Origin: Muscardinus avellanarius
Taxonomy: Eukaryota > Chordata > Mammalia > Rodentia > Gliridae
Assembly: GCA_963383645.1 (NCBI GenBank)
Contig: OY726565.1
Span: 30,748,534-30,812,533, forward strand
Direction: 5' to 3'
Length of the DNA: 64,000 bases
The translations under genes and the position numbers were made by a program. Positions 43,700-55,647 of the stretch are shown piece after piece (positions within the stretch are counted from its first letter, which is position 1; each line of letters opens with the position of its first letter). Below the pieces are notes generated by a model. That model saw nothing but the letters and a program-made list of their open reading frames with translations. It had not been told where the DNA came from and ran no database searches.

Positions 43700-44320
43700 A
43701 AGATACCTTTTTGTCACTGCAATGAAATACTCGAGATAATCATTTTATTTCTTAAAAATAGAAAGAAACTGGCTGTGGTGGTGCACTTTTATAACCCCAG
43801 TATTTAGTAGGCTAAGACAGGAGAATCAGAGGTCCAAGGACAGCCACAGCGGTTTAGCAAAACTCTCAGCAACTGAGAGAGACTCTATTTCAGAAATAAA
43901 AATAAAAGGGCTGATGGTGGAGCTCAGAGGTAGAATACCCCTGGGTTCAATCCCCAGTATCACAAAAAAGGAAAGACTTATTTTGGTTCTTGTTGTAGGG
44001 GTTTCAGTCCATGATCAGTTCTGTTGTTGATGGGCAATGGCGAGGCAGAGCATCCATGATCAGTTCTGTTGTTGATGGAGCATGTGGTGGAGCAAAGCTG
44101 CCTGCACCTGTGTAGCCAAGAAGCAAAGAGTGAGAGACAGGAAAAAGGATGAGGGTCTCAATGTCTGCTTTAAGAGACACATGTCAGTGACCTAACTTCT
44201 TCCAGCTAGTGCTCACCTTGTTGAAGAGCCCATCACCTGGCAGTAGCACCTCAGGTTGGTGACAAAGCCTTTATCACATGGGCCTTGGGAGGACATCTGA
44301 GATCCAAACCATAACACCTG
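43700..44320 (-). mobile_element. MaLR/ORR1-like LTR fossil split by a SINE
   Basis: TTTGTCACTGCAATGAAATAC on the left, and GTTTCAGTCCATGATCAGTT...GATCCAAACCATAACACC on the right, are inverted MaLR LTR wording. GATCAGTTCTGTTGTTGATGG is locally duplicated (about 44010 and 44060). Confidence 0.55.
43768..43969 (+). mobile_element. B1-dID SINE inside the MaLR fossil
   Basis: Forward copy (CTGGCTGTGGTGGTGCAC ... TTCAATCCCCAGTATCAC) interrupting the older LTR. Confidence 0.87.
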
Positions 44321-44337
44321 GCTAATTAAATCATTAA

Positions 44338-44498
44338 AGGATCAGGCACAGAGGTGCATGTCTGTAATCTCATTAGTTGGTAGAGACAGGAGGATTGCAG
44401 GTTTGAGGATGTCCTCAACAAGTAGCAAGACTCTCAGTGAGACCTATTTCAAAAATAAATAAATAAAATAAATAAATAAATAAATAAATAAATAAATG
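44338..44498 (+). mobile_element. B1-type SINE with (AAAT)n tail
   Basis: Only the B1-like half is present. The tail (44450-44498) is an AAAT microsatellite. Confidence 0.8.
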
Positions 44499-44527
44499 AA
44501 AGATTGAATAAATGAAAGGCTATGAAT

Positions 44528-44995
44528 TGTTGAGAAGCATTTTAGAACCACACACTGAGATTAACATCTTGGACTGGCTTGGCTGGTACCAGCTGGGAGG
44601 AATTTGTCTGCAAGTGGGCCAACTTCCAAAGGACTTGATGGAATCAACAAGAGTGTAGACTTTGATGTTTTTTCATCTATTAATAATGTTTAACTTTTCC
44701 TACCTCTAGGCCTGTCCCATGACTGCTCTGCTATCTTTCCTTATTTTGACCCATGAAAATTTGCTGGTTCCTGTGTTTAATTGCTTTTTATAATGCCTTG
44801 TTAAACTTTCGATAAAAGAAAAATGCTGGCTGCAGAGTGATGGGAGATTCATGGGACCTCCTCTTCAGCAACCCCAAATATCAAATATTAAATATGATAA
44901 TTTTTTTCTAAATTACCATTTCTGACTCCATCATTTTATGTGAGAGATTTCTAATCATCATCAGCAAGAACACAGAACAAGTAGTGTTTACTGTA
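44528..44995 (+). repeat. Old provirus 5' LTR
   Basis: Starts TGTTGAGAAGCATTTTAGAA. It aligns along its length with 51633-52138 (shared CTAGGCCTGTCCCATGAC, GCTGGCTGCAG, GAACACAGAACAAGTAGTGT), with many substitutions and gaps. Confidence 0.8.
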
Positions 44996-45219
44996 AGTGG
45001 TGTCCAGTGTGAAACAGAAAACCTCAGAGTTTCAGTCAGTCTTTTGCATTCCTTTAGTTGTCAAAGTCATGACCAGCTTGAAAGAGGAATTTCACTATTG
45101 GATAACAAATGGGGAATCATTTGTCTGTCTCATATACAATATTACTCTGCTTTGCTTTGACAGAGGATAAAGGTACCCATTGCTGTTTTCTCTGGCTAGG
45201 CTCTCATTAAGGCTTGCTT

Positions 45220-45424
45220 AAAACCTTTTACAGATTTTCTTGATCAGTTGACTAAGGGGGTGACTCAGGTGACAAGTCACTTATTCTCAAGCCACAGGCA
45301 TTTTAATTAAACAATTGGCCTTTGATAATGCTAATTAGGATGTTAAAATGGTCAGCCAGCAATTTCTGGAAGCAAAGAATTAGATTTGCCTATAAGCAGA
45401 GACATAATTATTACCCTTGCTTAA
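45220..45424 (+). pseudogene. gag remnant of the old provirus
   Basis: AATTAAACAATTGGCCTTTGATAATGC lines up with the capsid stretch ATTAAACAATTGGTCTATGAGCAATGC of the young gag (about 38080), and TTTTCTTGATCAGTTGAC with the preceding MHR region. The frame is destroyed. Confidence 0.6.
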
Positions 45425-45474
45425 AATAATGTTTGGATTTAAAAATATAATGAGAAGTAAATATCTCGAATTTT

Positions 45475-45652
45475 ATTTTATTTTTTTTCGGGTCTGGGGA
45501 TGGAACCCAGGGGCATTCTACCTCTGAGCTACACCCTCTGCCCTATTTTTTTATTCTTTTTTTGAAACCAGGTGTCACTGAGTTGCAGAGGGCCTCGCTA
45601 AGTAGCTGAGGCTGTCTGCGAACCGCGATCCTCCGGTCTCAGCCTCCCGAAA
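45475..45652 (-). mobile_element. 5'-truncated B1-dID SINE, apparent source of the chimeric copy
   Basis: 16-bp duplication AAATATCTCGAATTTT (45459-45474, 45653-45668). The SINE stops at CAGCCTCCCG, lacking its first ~40 bp. Its downstream flank, to 45709, recurs inside the 35.5-kb SINE. Confidence 0.9.
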
Positions 45653-45709
45653 AAATATCTCGAATTTTTAAAATATTTTTAAATCGTGCTATCCATAGAA
45701 ACTTATCCC

Positions 45710-47705
45710 TGGGTTGCATATTAATAAAAGGCAAAATGAGGAAAAAATAGTTTTTGTTATCCAGTTTGGCTCTAATGTAAGTTATAAGATAAAGGCTTGT
45801 TCTAAAAAATAATGAAACAATCTAAAAGTTTGTGTCATTTTTTTTGAAGGACAAGACACTTCCAAAGTTTATGATCCACACATTGTTACAGCTGTGATGC
45901 ATTGGCCAAAAGCTTTGTTTACATTTAGAGCTGGTCTTCTTCCCTGCCTCTTCCTTCCCCTGGGGTTCCCTAACTCTGCAAACCAATAATCACAGATGAG
46001 GACAGCTTTACTGGTCACATAAATCTTTAAAAAAAAAAAAAAACTTTTATGAAGAAACAAAGCACCTTACGAATAGTGTTTGTAAGCAATTTACTAAACT
46101 GCCCAGAGCTTCATTCACCCACCCTCCCTTTAATGCCCACTGTAAAGACAATTCAACCCTGTTTGAAACTGGCCCACATGCTAGATAGCAGACTACAAGG
46201 CTGTGAGCGATGCCAGCTTCAGTAGTACTTTTCCCCCTTTACGACCACCAAGACTAAAAGTTTGTGTTTTCCCTCTCAAATATACATGGTGGTAATGTGT
46301 GATGTACAGTCTTTCTCAAGACAGCAAGTGCCCACCTAAATCATTTTATTTAATGTCAGCTTTGCCTGGTGGAACTGCCTCCGACTTTGCCTGTTGTATA
46401 CAGGCGTTCGTCTCTGTGTTTCTCTTGTAGTCTGCTGCTCATTGACACATAACAGAGATCTGCAGTAGGTTGTGTTTTAAAATCTAGAACTTTAAATCTG
46501 GCGCGATGTTTCGTACCCTGTTAGTAGAGACAAGATGCCTGGACAGTGAAAGCTATAAGATATTTATTTTCTGTCTATTTTTATGTATGTTTTTATGTGT
46601 GAGTATATTGTCTGTTTATGTTATCAAAATTGGCTTTCGAGTAAATGAATACTCATAAATTAAGAATAACAACAAAAATGGATCCAAATACCCTCTAGTT
46701 CATGTGACTTAAATTCTTAAAAAGTGAGTTAACTTAAATTGGCTGATTAAAAATGAGAATAAGAGTTCAGCAAATATTGTTAACATGATTCTTTTTCATA
46801 ATGCTTGCCAATCAGGATTCCATCTATTTTTGTTAGATTTCTGAAGTATAACAACCTTTTTGTTTACTTTTTTCTTTATAGAAAACCTGGCTTAAAATTT
46901 TAAATATGCTTGTTTAACATCTTGGTTTTTACATATAATCAAAAACTATTAAGATGGGTAGATTAAATAAATACAAATGGTAAAAGCTTTATATATGCTA
47001 TCTTTGAAAAATCTAAGTTGTATATAAGTAAGCTAAAATGCCAAACATAAATGGCTGAATATATTATTGGCCTTTTTAACACCAACTAAAGACATCTACC
47101 AAATGTATTTAAGATCGTATCCTTTTAAATGTTAACCAAGCATAAATTACTGAGCATAGATTATTGAGTTAAATTCTAATTGATATATAATTCTATATAA
47201 AAAGCTAAATAAATTTTAGGCTATGTTTTAATTATCAACTATTTAAAACATAAAATTTTATCTTACCTAAAAAGGGTAATTTATCTAAGTTAAAGATTTT
47301 ATAAGGATTTTATAAGGATATATAATACAATTCAATAAATAAAAGATATTTATTGATATAATAAGGCATTTAGTAAAAAGCTTAAAGAACAGAGAAAAAT
47401 GCTTTAAGATGGAAAGGATTTTGCATGGCAGTATTTTTGTTCTAAGTGACTGAGTTAACCTATAAGGAAATAAAAAAGATGAGAAGAAAAATTAGATGGG
47501 TAAGCAAGCTACAGCAGGTTTGAGGAAATTACAGATGATTTGTAAAGGATAAAACTTAAAGCAATTTTTATATTTGTAGTAAGATTAGTTAAAATTAAAA
47601 GGAATGATTTAAAGGATTTCCTTTGATTAATTAATCAAAGGATTTTTATTAATGCTTTGATTTGATTTTATTAATGCTTTGATTTTTTTGTTTAAAACAA
47701 TCAGG
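45710..47705. other. No gene seen; AT-rich interior of the old provirus
   Basis: Very AT-rich, especially 46600-47660. Part may be decayed gag/pro/pol, but I could not align it to the young copy by eye. Confidence 0.45.
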
Positions 47706-47936
47706 GAGCCGAGTGTGGTGGTGCATGATTATAATCCCAATACTTGGGAGGATGAGACAGGAGGACCACAGGCTCATGGCCAGCCTTCACTACTTAGTGA
47801 GGCTCTCTGCGACTTAGTGAGACCCTGTTTCAAAATTTAAGAAATAGAATAAAAAAATAAGGCTGGATGTGTAGCTGTGGGAGTAGCTCGGATGTAGAAT
47901 GCACCTGGGTTCAATCCCCAGTATGGAAAAAAAAAT
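47706..47936 (+). mobile_element. B1-dID SINE
   Basis: Forward copy with a small tandem duplication in the ID part (GTGTAGCTGTGGGAGTAGCTCGG). Confidence 0.87.
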
Positions 47937-48200
47937 CAGAACTTAAAAATAGCAATCTGTTCTTGGTAAACTTTTACAAAATAATATCCTAAAAGCAAAG
48001 ATCTCTTTCACATTGGATTAAGGCAGTTTCCTGTATTTTCTTAAAACAAAAACGTTCCTTTTTGTTCTAGGTAACAATTACTAAGAATATCTTAAACAGA
48101 AATCTTATATCTGTATCAAGATAATCTCTTGGTAAGACCTTAGAAGAGTCAGAGTTTAAAGGTCTGTGTTTTGTAGCCTGTTAAAATCTTACAGATTGAA

Positions 48201-48420
48201 GGCTGGGCGTGGTGGCACACACTTGGAATCCCCGCGTTTGGGAGGTGGAGACAGGAGGATCCATCGTACAGGTTCGAAGCCAGCCGCGCTGGCTTAAGAG
48301 ACCCTATTTCCAAATAACAAAAATATATACAAAATTGGTCTGGGAGTGTAGCCCGGAGGTAGAAGGGCTTCCAGGAACCCCAGTACCACCAAAAAAAAAA
48401 AAAAAAAAAAAAAAAAAGAA
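48201..48420 (+). mobile_element. B1-dID SINE, variant subfamily
   Basis: Duplication TTACAGATTGA (48189-48199, 48422-48432). It carries the variant words GGTCTGGGAGTGTAGCCCGG and AAGGGCTTCCAGGAACCCC. Confidence 0.92.
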
Positions 48421-48432
48421 TTTACAGATTGA

Positions 48433-48963
48433 GAGATCCTGTTATGGGTGAGAGATCCTAAAGTTATTTCTTTGCCTATCTGCTTGGTAAACATTCAAAC
48501 AAAAAGCACAAATAAGGAATACAAGGGATTTAGTAACTGCCCTTTCCATATTTCAGCTAGTGACCCTGTGTTGTTTCTCTGCCCCTTTTACACAGTGGAG
48601 GAGGTCAAAGTAAGCAGAAATCTATAGGTAAGATTCTAGTCTTTCCAGCTGACCCCATAACTAAAAAAAATGAAGTGAAAACTACTTCTTTGGGTTACTA
48701 TAAATTTGACATTGTATATATCTGTGACTATAGATATGTATACTCTGAGGGCTAAATGTGCTAATCATCTTGGTTTATTTAGAGGTTTCTTAAGAGCTTA
48801 TAAATTAAATATGTGATACTAAAATATGCATACAAAGTAACCAATAATATCTTTTTATATAGTATACATTATATCTAATGTCTAGTACCACTATAAAAAA
48901 TCCATAATTTAAGACCCGGTTTACATATTTTTTGCTTTGATTAAATCCTATTAGCTAATGATC
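48433..48963. other. No gene seen
   Basis: AT-rich interior of the old provirus with no recognisable retroviral motif. Confidence 0.45.
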
Positions 48964-48972
48964 CTGTTTCTA

Positions 48973-49221
48973 GCCGGGGGTGGTAGCACACGTTTGTAAT
49001 CCCAGCACTTGGGAGGATGAGACAGGAGGATCGTGTAGGTTCGAAGCCAGCCTCAGCTACTTAGTGAGGCTCTCAGTAAGTTAGTGAAACACTGTTTCCA
49101 ACTAAAATATAAAAATAGGTCAGGGACATATCCTGGAGGTAGAAGGGCCGTGGGTTCTATCCCCAGTACACACAAATAATAATAATAATGATATTAATAA
49201 TAATAATAATAATAAACAACT
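48973..49221 (+). mobile_element. B1-dID SINE with (AAT)n tail
   Basis: Duplication CTGTTTCTA (48964-48972, 49222-49230). The tail is an AAT microsatellite. Confidence 0.9.
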
Positions 49222-49230
49222 CTGTTTCTA

Positions 49231-50650
49231 TTCATCAACACTATTCTCTAAACTTATAAAAAGTTTAGAACTATTCTTTAATTTTTGTCAATGCTGTTAA
49301 CCTACACAAAGCTATAATTATAGTTATCTTACTAAAGAGTAAATGTTAAATTTCATTTCAACAATAAGAGCTATTAATATAAATACAACTGTGATGTTAA
49401 TTATTGTTATGTTTGTAGCAGTGTTGTGGGCTCTTTTCTTCAATTCAAATAGATGAATTGGGAAATTAAAACTAATAGCTTAGTTGCAGTTTTAACAATT
49501 CTTTATTAAGAGTCAATAGAAAATAGAAAGGGAAGAGAAGAAAAGTATCATGCCTAACCATGCTGGAGAGTCCGAAAATGGAATTCATGCCCCCTTTCTA
49601 TCCCCTGCCTTTCAAATACAGATTTTGTTTTGGTATGTTCTTATCGGCATTGCTAAGGCAACGGGTTATTAACTTATTACTTAGGCAGGTAGTGCCCCTT
49701 TGTCTCCATGCAGTGTACTTACTATGAGCGTGGGTCAAGAATCTACCTTGCTTTTACCACTGTTGTATTGGGTTGTATTACTTGCCATGAACTATGGATG
49801 CTTTGAAGCAGCACATGGAGTTTACCTTCCTGGGTCCCAAAGAATAGGAGAGAAATAGAGGCAGACATTGCAGCCAGTGCAGCTGTGTGCAACCTCTAAG
49901 AGCAAAGCCAAGGCTTGTTATATCTTATGGCTCTGCAACGTGCCAGGCAGAATCATTGTGATCTTAGGGTTTTCAGTTGTCGCTGTGTATGTTTAAGGCT
50001 AAAGGTTTTAGTATCCAAAAACATCAGGACAAAAGGCAGACAGGCAAAGCTGTTGCCTCTCCTTTCCGAGTGCCTGCACAGCACCCAGATTCTGACTTAT
50101 TTTTATATTTTTGAAATCAATACCAGAGTAATTTTCCAATACCAGCATCATTATTACTTCTTTTTAAGTTAAATATATTTACATTTTCTAAGTATCTTCT
50201 AACACACAATCTTAAAAAGTCAGTTTACCAAGCTGATATCCTCTAAACAAAAATTGTTTAGTAGTAATATACTTTTTAAAGATCATATTTCTATAAAATT
50301 AATTATATTATGACCCAAAAATTTGCTATTACAAATCATACCACTCTAATTAAAAGTTGGGTATTAATAACAATTACATATAAAAAGTCAAATTTAAATA
50401 AAAAATTTGCCGATATCATCAAATATTAGCAAATACTATTATACAAACTAGATTTGTTTTGTCCCTTATTTTATATTTTCCTTATCTATCTTTGTAATTG
50501 TTGATATTAACCTAAGCAAAGTTTTATCAGCCATTACCTAAAAACAAATATATTATTAACCTCAATTCAAAAATTTCTTCTAAAACAAAGGAGTAACATG
50601 GAATCATGCTTCCCCTAAGGATTCTCTTACTACTTTTTTTTTCTTTTGTC
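49231..50650. other. No gene seen
   Basis: Interior of the old provirus. The 85-codon ORF at 49915 has no recognised domain. Confidence 0.45.
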
Positions 50651-50668
50651 AAATTGCTGATGATTCTC

Positions 50669-50887
50669 GCCCGGCATGGTGGCGCACGCTTGTAATCCCC
50701 ATGCTTGGGAGACTGAGACAGGAGGATCTCACAGGTTCGAAGCCAGCCTCAGCTACTTAGTGAGGCTCTCAGCAACTTAGTGAGACCCTGTTTCCAAATA
50801 AAAATATAAAACAGGTCTGGGAGTATTGCCCAGAGGTAGAAGGCCTCTGGGTTGCACCCCAGTACCACACACACACACAAAAAAAAA
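50669..50887 (+). mobile_element. B1-dID SINE, variant-like, very young
   Basis: Perfect 18-bp duplication AAATTGCTGATGATTCTC (50651-50668, 50888-50905), long A-tail and near-consensus body. Confidence 0.94.
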
Positions 50888-50905
50888 AAATTGCTGATGA
50901 TTCTC

Positions 50906-51620
50906 TTACAGCATCTCAGAGACATGCAATGGAAATTTATTCACTGACGCAACTTATTCCTTAGATCTTGTAAAAGGGTCCCTTGGATGGAAAATGGAAA
51001 AGTCTCTCTCCATTAATGACTCTTGCTGGAATTGTTGCCTCTGCTTCCACAGTGGCTATGGCATCATTCAGTCCAAAATGCCAAATATTTACAGACTTTT
51101 AAAAGAATTATTTGGAAACTTGGTATATTCAGAGTCATACCAACCAAGAAATCCTTGGAGAAATTAGTTAAAAGACTCTGACACTGAGACTGGAAAACAG
51201 TTACAGGATTTAAAATGGCTAGAATGTTTGCAGTGATATTACAATATTATTAATATTGTAACCAAAGTACCATATAAGGATAACCATACAGTGTGGTCTC
51301 ATGTTAGAACTCACTTGTTAGGATTAGATTATTTTCATAATGCTTCATTAGACGTACTAATATTACAGTCTCGAGTTCTGGCCATAGTGAATGCTAAAAC
51401 TCCAATCTTTAAAGATGCTAAAGTCTAAAAAGGCCTGGCTGATATTTCTAGTCTTAACCCTTGTAAGTATTTTTCTACTCATATATGGGAGCTGCTTGGT
51501 TTGGTTATCTTGGTTGTAATATTACTTTTTATTCTTTGTGCAATCTGCAAAATTGGATGAATCAATTGATGTTTCACAAACTAAAAGTTCCAAAACTTAT
51601 CTTACTAACCTTTTTTTCAG
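50906..51620 (+). pseudogene. env TM remnant of the old provirus
   Basis: A decayed fusion-peptide-like stretch (GGAATTGTTGCCTCTGCTTCC...) is followed ~430 bp later by a hydrophobic segment (TGGTTTGGTTATCTTGG...TTATTCTTTGTGCAATC) just upstream of the 3' LTR. Stops and frameshifts occur throughout. Confidence 0.55.
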
Positions 51621-51632
51621 AAACTAAAGAGA

Positions 51633-52138
51633 TGTTGGGAGCCATCTTAGAATCTCATACTGAGATTAATATCTTGAACTGGTTCAGCTGTGTACCTGGT
51701 ACTGGCTGGGAGGAATTTGTCTGCAAAGAAGACAGACTTCCAAGGCTCCTGATTGAATTAATGAATGTTGCCTTTGATGTCTTCTCCATCTACCAGTAAT
51801 GATTGGCCCTTCCTTCCTCTAGGCCTGTCCCATGACTTCTCTGCTGTCTTTCCTTATCTTAATCCATGACAATTTGCTGGCTCCTGTGTTAAATCTTTTT
51901 TATGATGCCTTGTTTAAACTTTGTATAAAAGAAAAGCACTGGCTGCAGGATAATGGGAAATTCATGTGACCTCCTTTCCAGTCTCCTCAAATACCAAATA
52001 TCAAATATTAATTTAATAATTTTCCCAAATCATCATTTCTGACTTTATATCATTTCATGCTAGAGACTTCTATTCGGTGATAGTTTTTAGCAGCAGCTTT
52101 TTTGTAGTAAGAACACAGAACAAGTAGTGTCCACTACA
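51633..52138 (+). repeat. Old provirus 3' LTR
   Basis: Starts TGTTGGGAGCCATC after a purine-rich AGAAACTAAAGAGA and ends CCACTACA. GTATAAAAG near 51920 is a TATA candidate. Confidence 0.8.
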
Positions 52139-52339
52139 GTAAATTAACCCACTAGGCATTTGCTTAGGTGTTTACTATCATGTTTATTAATATATATAAT
52201 TAATAATTTATAAATATGTTATATTTTCTTTTTGATAGAAATTTAAAGAAACAATTTTTTCCCTGGGGGAAATGTTTCAATTTTTTTTCTAAAAGTGATG
52301 AATAAGGATTGTTCAATTATCTACTTTCTCCACTAATTC

Positions 52340-52368
52340 TGTTGTTGTTGCTGTTGTTGTTGTTGTTG

Positions 52369-52410
<42 letters not shown>

Positions 52411-52610
52411 GTACTGGGGATAGAACCCAGGGGCATTCTACCTCTGAGCGACATCCCCACTCCTATTTTTTATTCTTTATTTTGAAACAGGGTCTCACTG
52501 AGTTGCAAAGGGCCTCACTAAGTAGTAGCTGAGGCTGCCCATGAACCACGATACTCCTGTATCAGCTTCCCAAAAGCTGGGATTACAAGCATGCGCCATC
52601 ATGCCTGGCC
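52340..52610 (-). mobile_element. B1-dID SINE with (TTG)n/(ATT)n tail
   Basis: The tail has expanded into TTG (52340-52368) and ATT (52370-52409) repeats. The body runs TAGTACTGGGGATAGAACCC to ATGCCTGGCC. Confidence 0.9.
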
Positions 52611-52796
52611 TAGTTCTGACATTTTTACCAAAATTTTTGTTATTTTTAATTTTTAAGTTACACTTACAAAATTAATACTTGCATAACATGCAGGTGAAAA
52701 TTTAAAAGTGGAACTTTCTCTTCTTCAGTGTACATCTTTTCAGTCTTCTTTCTATGTATGTATGAACCTACATCCATAATGAATATTGTTATAGCA

Positions 52797-54296
52797 TTTT
52801 TATTGGTGCATTATATTCATACATCGTAATGGGATAAAAACCATATGTGGACATACATGTACACATTGCCCATTTAGCCCCTACCCAATTCCTACCCCAT
52901 TCCCTCCCCATCCCACCTTCCCATGCTTGGTTTAGCGGTTGACTACAATATGTTTAAGTACATTGTGTGCTTTAGAGACTTTCCTTCTTCCCCACTCCCA
53001 TCCCCTTATTTAGGTTGTCTTATTTGCTCCTCTATAGGATTTCCCTTTCCATCTAGAGTTCCTCCTATGACCCATTTCTCCTTAGCTTTCACATATTAGG
53101 GAAAGCATCTGATTTCTAATTTTTTGTGACTGACTAATCTTACTTAGCATAATGTCCTCCAGTTCCATCCATTTCCCTGAAAATGATGTAATTGAGTTTT
53201 TTTTTAATGGCTGAGTAAAATTCCATTGTGTACATATCCCACAGTTTTGTAATCCATTCATCTGTTGAAGAACATCTTGGCTGGTTCCATAGTTTGGCTA
53301 TGGTGAATTGTGCAGCTATGAACATAGATATACATGCATTAATTTGGTAGTTTGGTTTAATTTCTTTTGGGAAGATAACCAGAAGTGGTATTGCTGGATC
53401 AAATGGTAGATTTGTTTCCATTTTTCTGAGGACTCTCCATACTGTTTTCCAAGTGGTTGCACTAATTTGCAATCCCAGCAACAATGTTTTAGAGTTCCCA
53501 CTTCTCTACATCCTCACCAGCATTTGTTGTTGTTTTTGTTTTGAATGATTGCCATTCTAGTTGGTGTTAGGTGAAATCCCATTCAATGTAATGTCCATTA
53601 AACTACCAAGATCATTCCTCACAGACATAGAAAAATCAGTCCTTAAATTTATTTGGAATAACAAAAAGCCCAGAATAGCCAAAGTAGTTCTCAGCAACAA
53701 AAACCATGCAGGAGGAATCATAATACCGAACTTTAAACTATACTACAAAGCCATTGTAATAAAAACAGCATGGTACTGGCACAAAAACAGATACATAGAC
53801 CAATGGAGCAGAATAGAAGACCCAGAAACAAATCCATACACTTTCAGCCAATTGATTTTTGACAAGGGGCCAAAAACATACACTGGAAAAAAGATAGCCT
53901 CTTCAACAAATGGTGTTAGCAATACTGGTTAATCATTTGCAGAAAATTGAAAATTAATCCCACTTTCTCACCCTGCACAAGAGTCAATTCAAGATGGATC
54001 AAAGACTTGGAAATTAAACCAGAGACCTTGAAGCTCCTTGAAGAGGGCATAGGTCCAACACTGCAATACATAGGACAGATAAAAACTTTCTCAACAAGAC
54101 CCCAAAGGCACAACAAACTAAAAGGCAAATCAATACATGGGATTGCATGAAACAGAAGAGCTTCTGTTCAGCAAAGGAAACTGTTTAGAACCTGAATCGA
54201 GAGCCAACAGAATGGGAGAAGATTTTTGCCACCTACTCCTCTGGTAGAGGACTAATCTCTAAAATATACAGAGAACTCAAGAAACTAAACACTAAA
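52797..54296. mobile_element. L1 with 5' inversion (twin priming)
   Basis: 52797-53578 is inverted (3'UTR, then the ORF2 C-terminus; a minus-strand frame of 114 codons at 53140-53484). From about 53579 to 54296 it is forward and encodes upstream ORF2 sequence, including a 123-codon frame (53561-53932) with [17 protein letters not shown]. Parts in opposite orientation meeting at one point indicate twin priming. All frames are broken. Confidence 0.85.
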
Positions 54297-54299
54297 AAT

Positions 54300-54734
54300 C
54301 AAATGCATATTTTAATATTTATGTAATTTAACAAAAAACTGATCATAGCATATATTTATTTACTGCAACTCAGTGGCCTTTTCTTAGAACCTAACCTCTG
54401 CACAGAAGTCCTAATGTAATATATACTTATATCTATTTGTTTATTTATTGTTTATTTTTCTCACTAGATTATAAATTTCATTAGAAGTTATCTTTGAGAA
54501 TACAGTCAGTACGCAACACAAGCTTGGTATATAAGAGAGCTTTGATTAATAATGATAGGATAAATTAACCATTGAGTGAAAACACATTTGGCACATCAGG
54601 CTGTAGAGATCCTACCACTTCCCCTGCATTCACACCAGATAGCATCGCCTGTATCTATTACAATTCTATGGAGCACGTACTGTCACCCTCCTATTGGGAA
54701 GGGCCCGCTTCACTTCATTGTCCCTTTAAGCTGG
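54300..54734. other. No gene seen
   Basis: AT-rich. The 79-codon ORF at 54572 overlaps the following L1 tail. Confidence 0.5.
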
Positions 54735-55083
54735 TATACATGTTAAGTGAAATCAACCAGTCTCAGGAAGTCAAGTGTTTTCTCCTGATGTGGAAACTAA
54801 AGAGAAAATAGGAAAAAAAAGGAACTTCAGATAAATGAGGAGAGTGACCAGCAAGTAAAATAGTGCAAGGGGATGGAAGAAGGCAGAAGGGAAAGGAGGC
54901 TTTAGGGAGTAAATTAGACCGAACAATATTATGTCTATATATGACGGTATCATTAACAACCTTACTAAGATGGATAGTGAGGGAAGAGGAAGGTAGGAGT
55001 GAACCACACCAAGAGATGTGTGCATGTATAAATGTATCGCTTTAATTCTTACTATGATATTGCACCAATAAAATTCTAAACAA
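54735..55083 (+). mobile_element. L1 3' end, older family
   Basis: Forward fragment (GTTAAGTGAAATCAACCAGTC ... TATTGCACCAATAAAATTC) with the L1 terminal words. Confidence 0.75.
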
Positions 55084-55442
55084 AAGCTAGTGTATAAAGA
55101 CTGAAGTTTTATTAGGCACAGTTAAAGTATCCAAACCATATGAAAAATATATATAATAAAAATGATAGTCATCTCCTCTGCACTTCTAATTCCATTTCCC
55201 ACAGGGAGCATTAGTACCACTTTTAACTGCTTTTGCTTTATATCTTTTGTACTTTCATTTATAATTAAAATATGTATGATTCATAATTTATAATGTACAA
55301 TTTGGATGGTACCTTTTACTTAACTATGAAAAATGAGAGATTTAGTACATAATACGTATAGTACCATAAACACTTCAAATTACTGTTTTTAGAAAGTTTT
55401 CTTTTTCTTGGTCAATATAATTCTTAGAATATGATCTTGAAC

Positions 55443-55630
55443 AGCCGGGCATGGTGGCGCACGCTTGTAATCCCCGCGCTTGGGAGGCGGAGACAGGAGG
55501 ATCGCGCAGGTTCGAAGCCAGCCGTGCTGGCGTAAGAGACCCTGTTTCAAAAATATAAAATAGGTCTGGGAGTGTAGCCCGGAGGAAGAAGGGCTTCCAG
55601 GAACCCCAGTACCACCAAAAAAAAAAAAAA
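55443..55630 (+). mobile_element. B1-dID SINE, variant subfamily, young
   Basis: 17-bp duplication AGAATATGATCTTGAAC (55426-55442, 55631-55647). The CpG-rich body (GCGCTTGGGAGGCGGAGAC) shows little decay. Confidence 0.94.
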
Positions 55631-55647
55631 AGAATATGATCTTGAAC

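Larger units (their letters stand above)
44528..52138 (+). mobile_element. Old decayed class II provirus
   Basis: Two related, same-orientation LTRs (44528-44995 and 51633-52138) enclose ~6.6 kb with no intact gene. Traces of gag (about 45220-45420, including an LIKQLAFDNAN-like word) and of env TM (about 50930-51540) support betaretroviral ancestry. At least five SINEs inserted later. The flanking hexamers ATGAAT and GTAAAT could be a decayed target duplication. Confidence 0.68.

Noticed and set aside
53561..53932. 123-codon L1 ORF2-like frame
   Set aside because: Truncated fragment in a 5'-inverted L1; no start, no catalytic domain, no independent gene.
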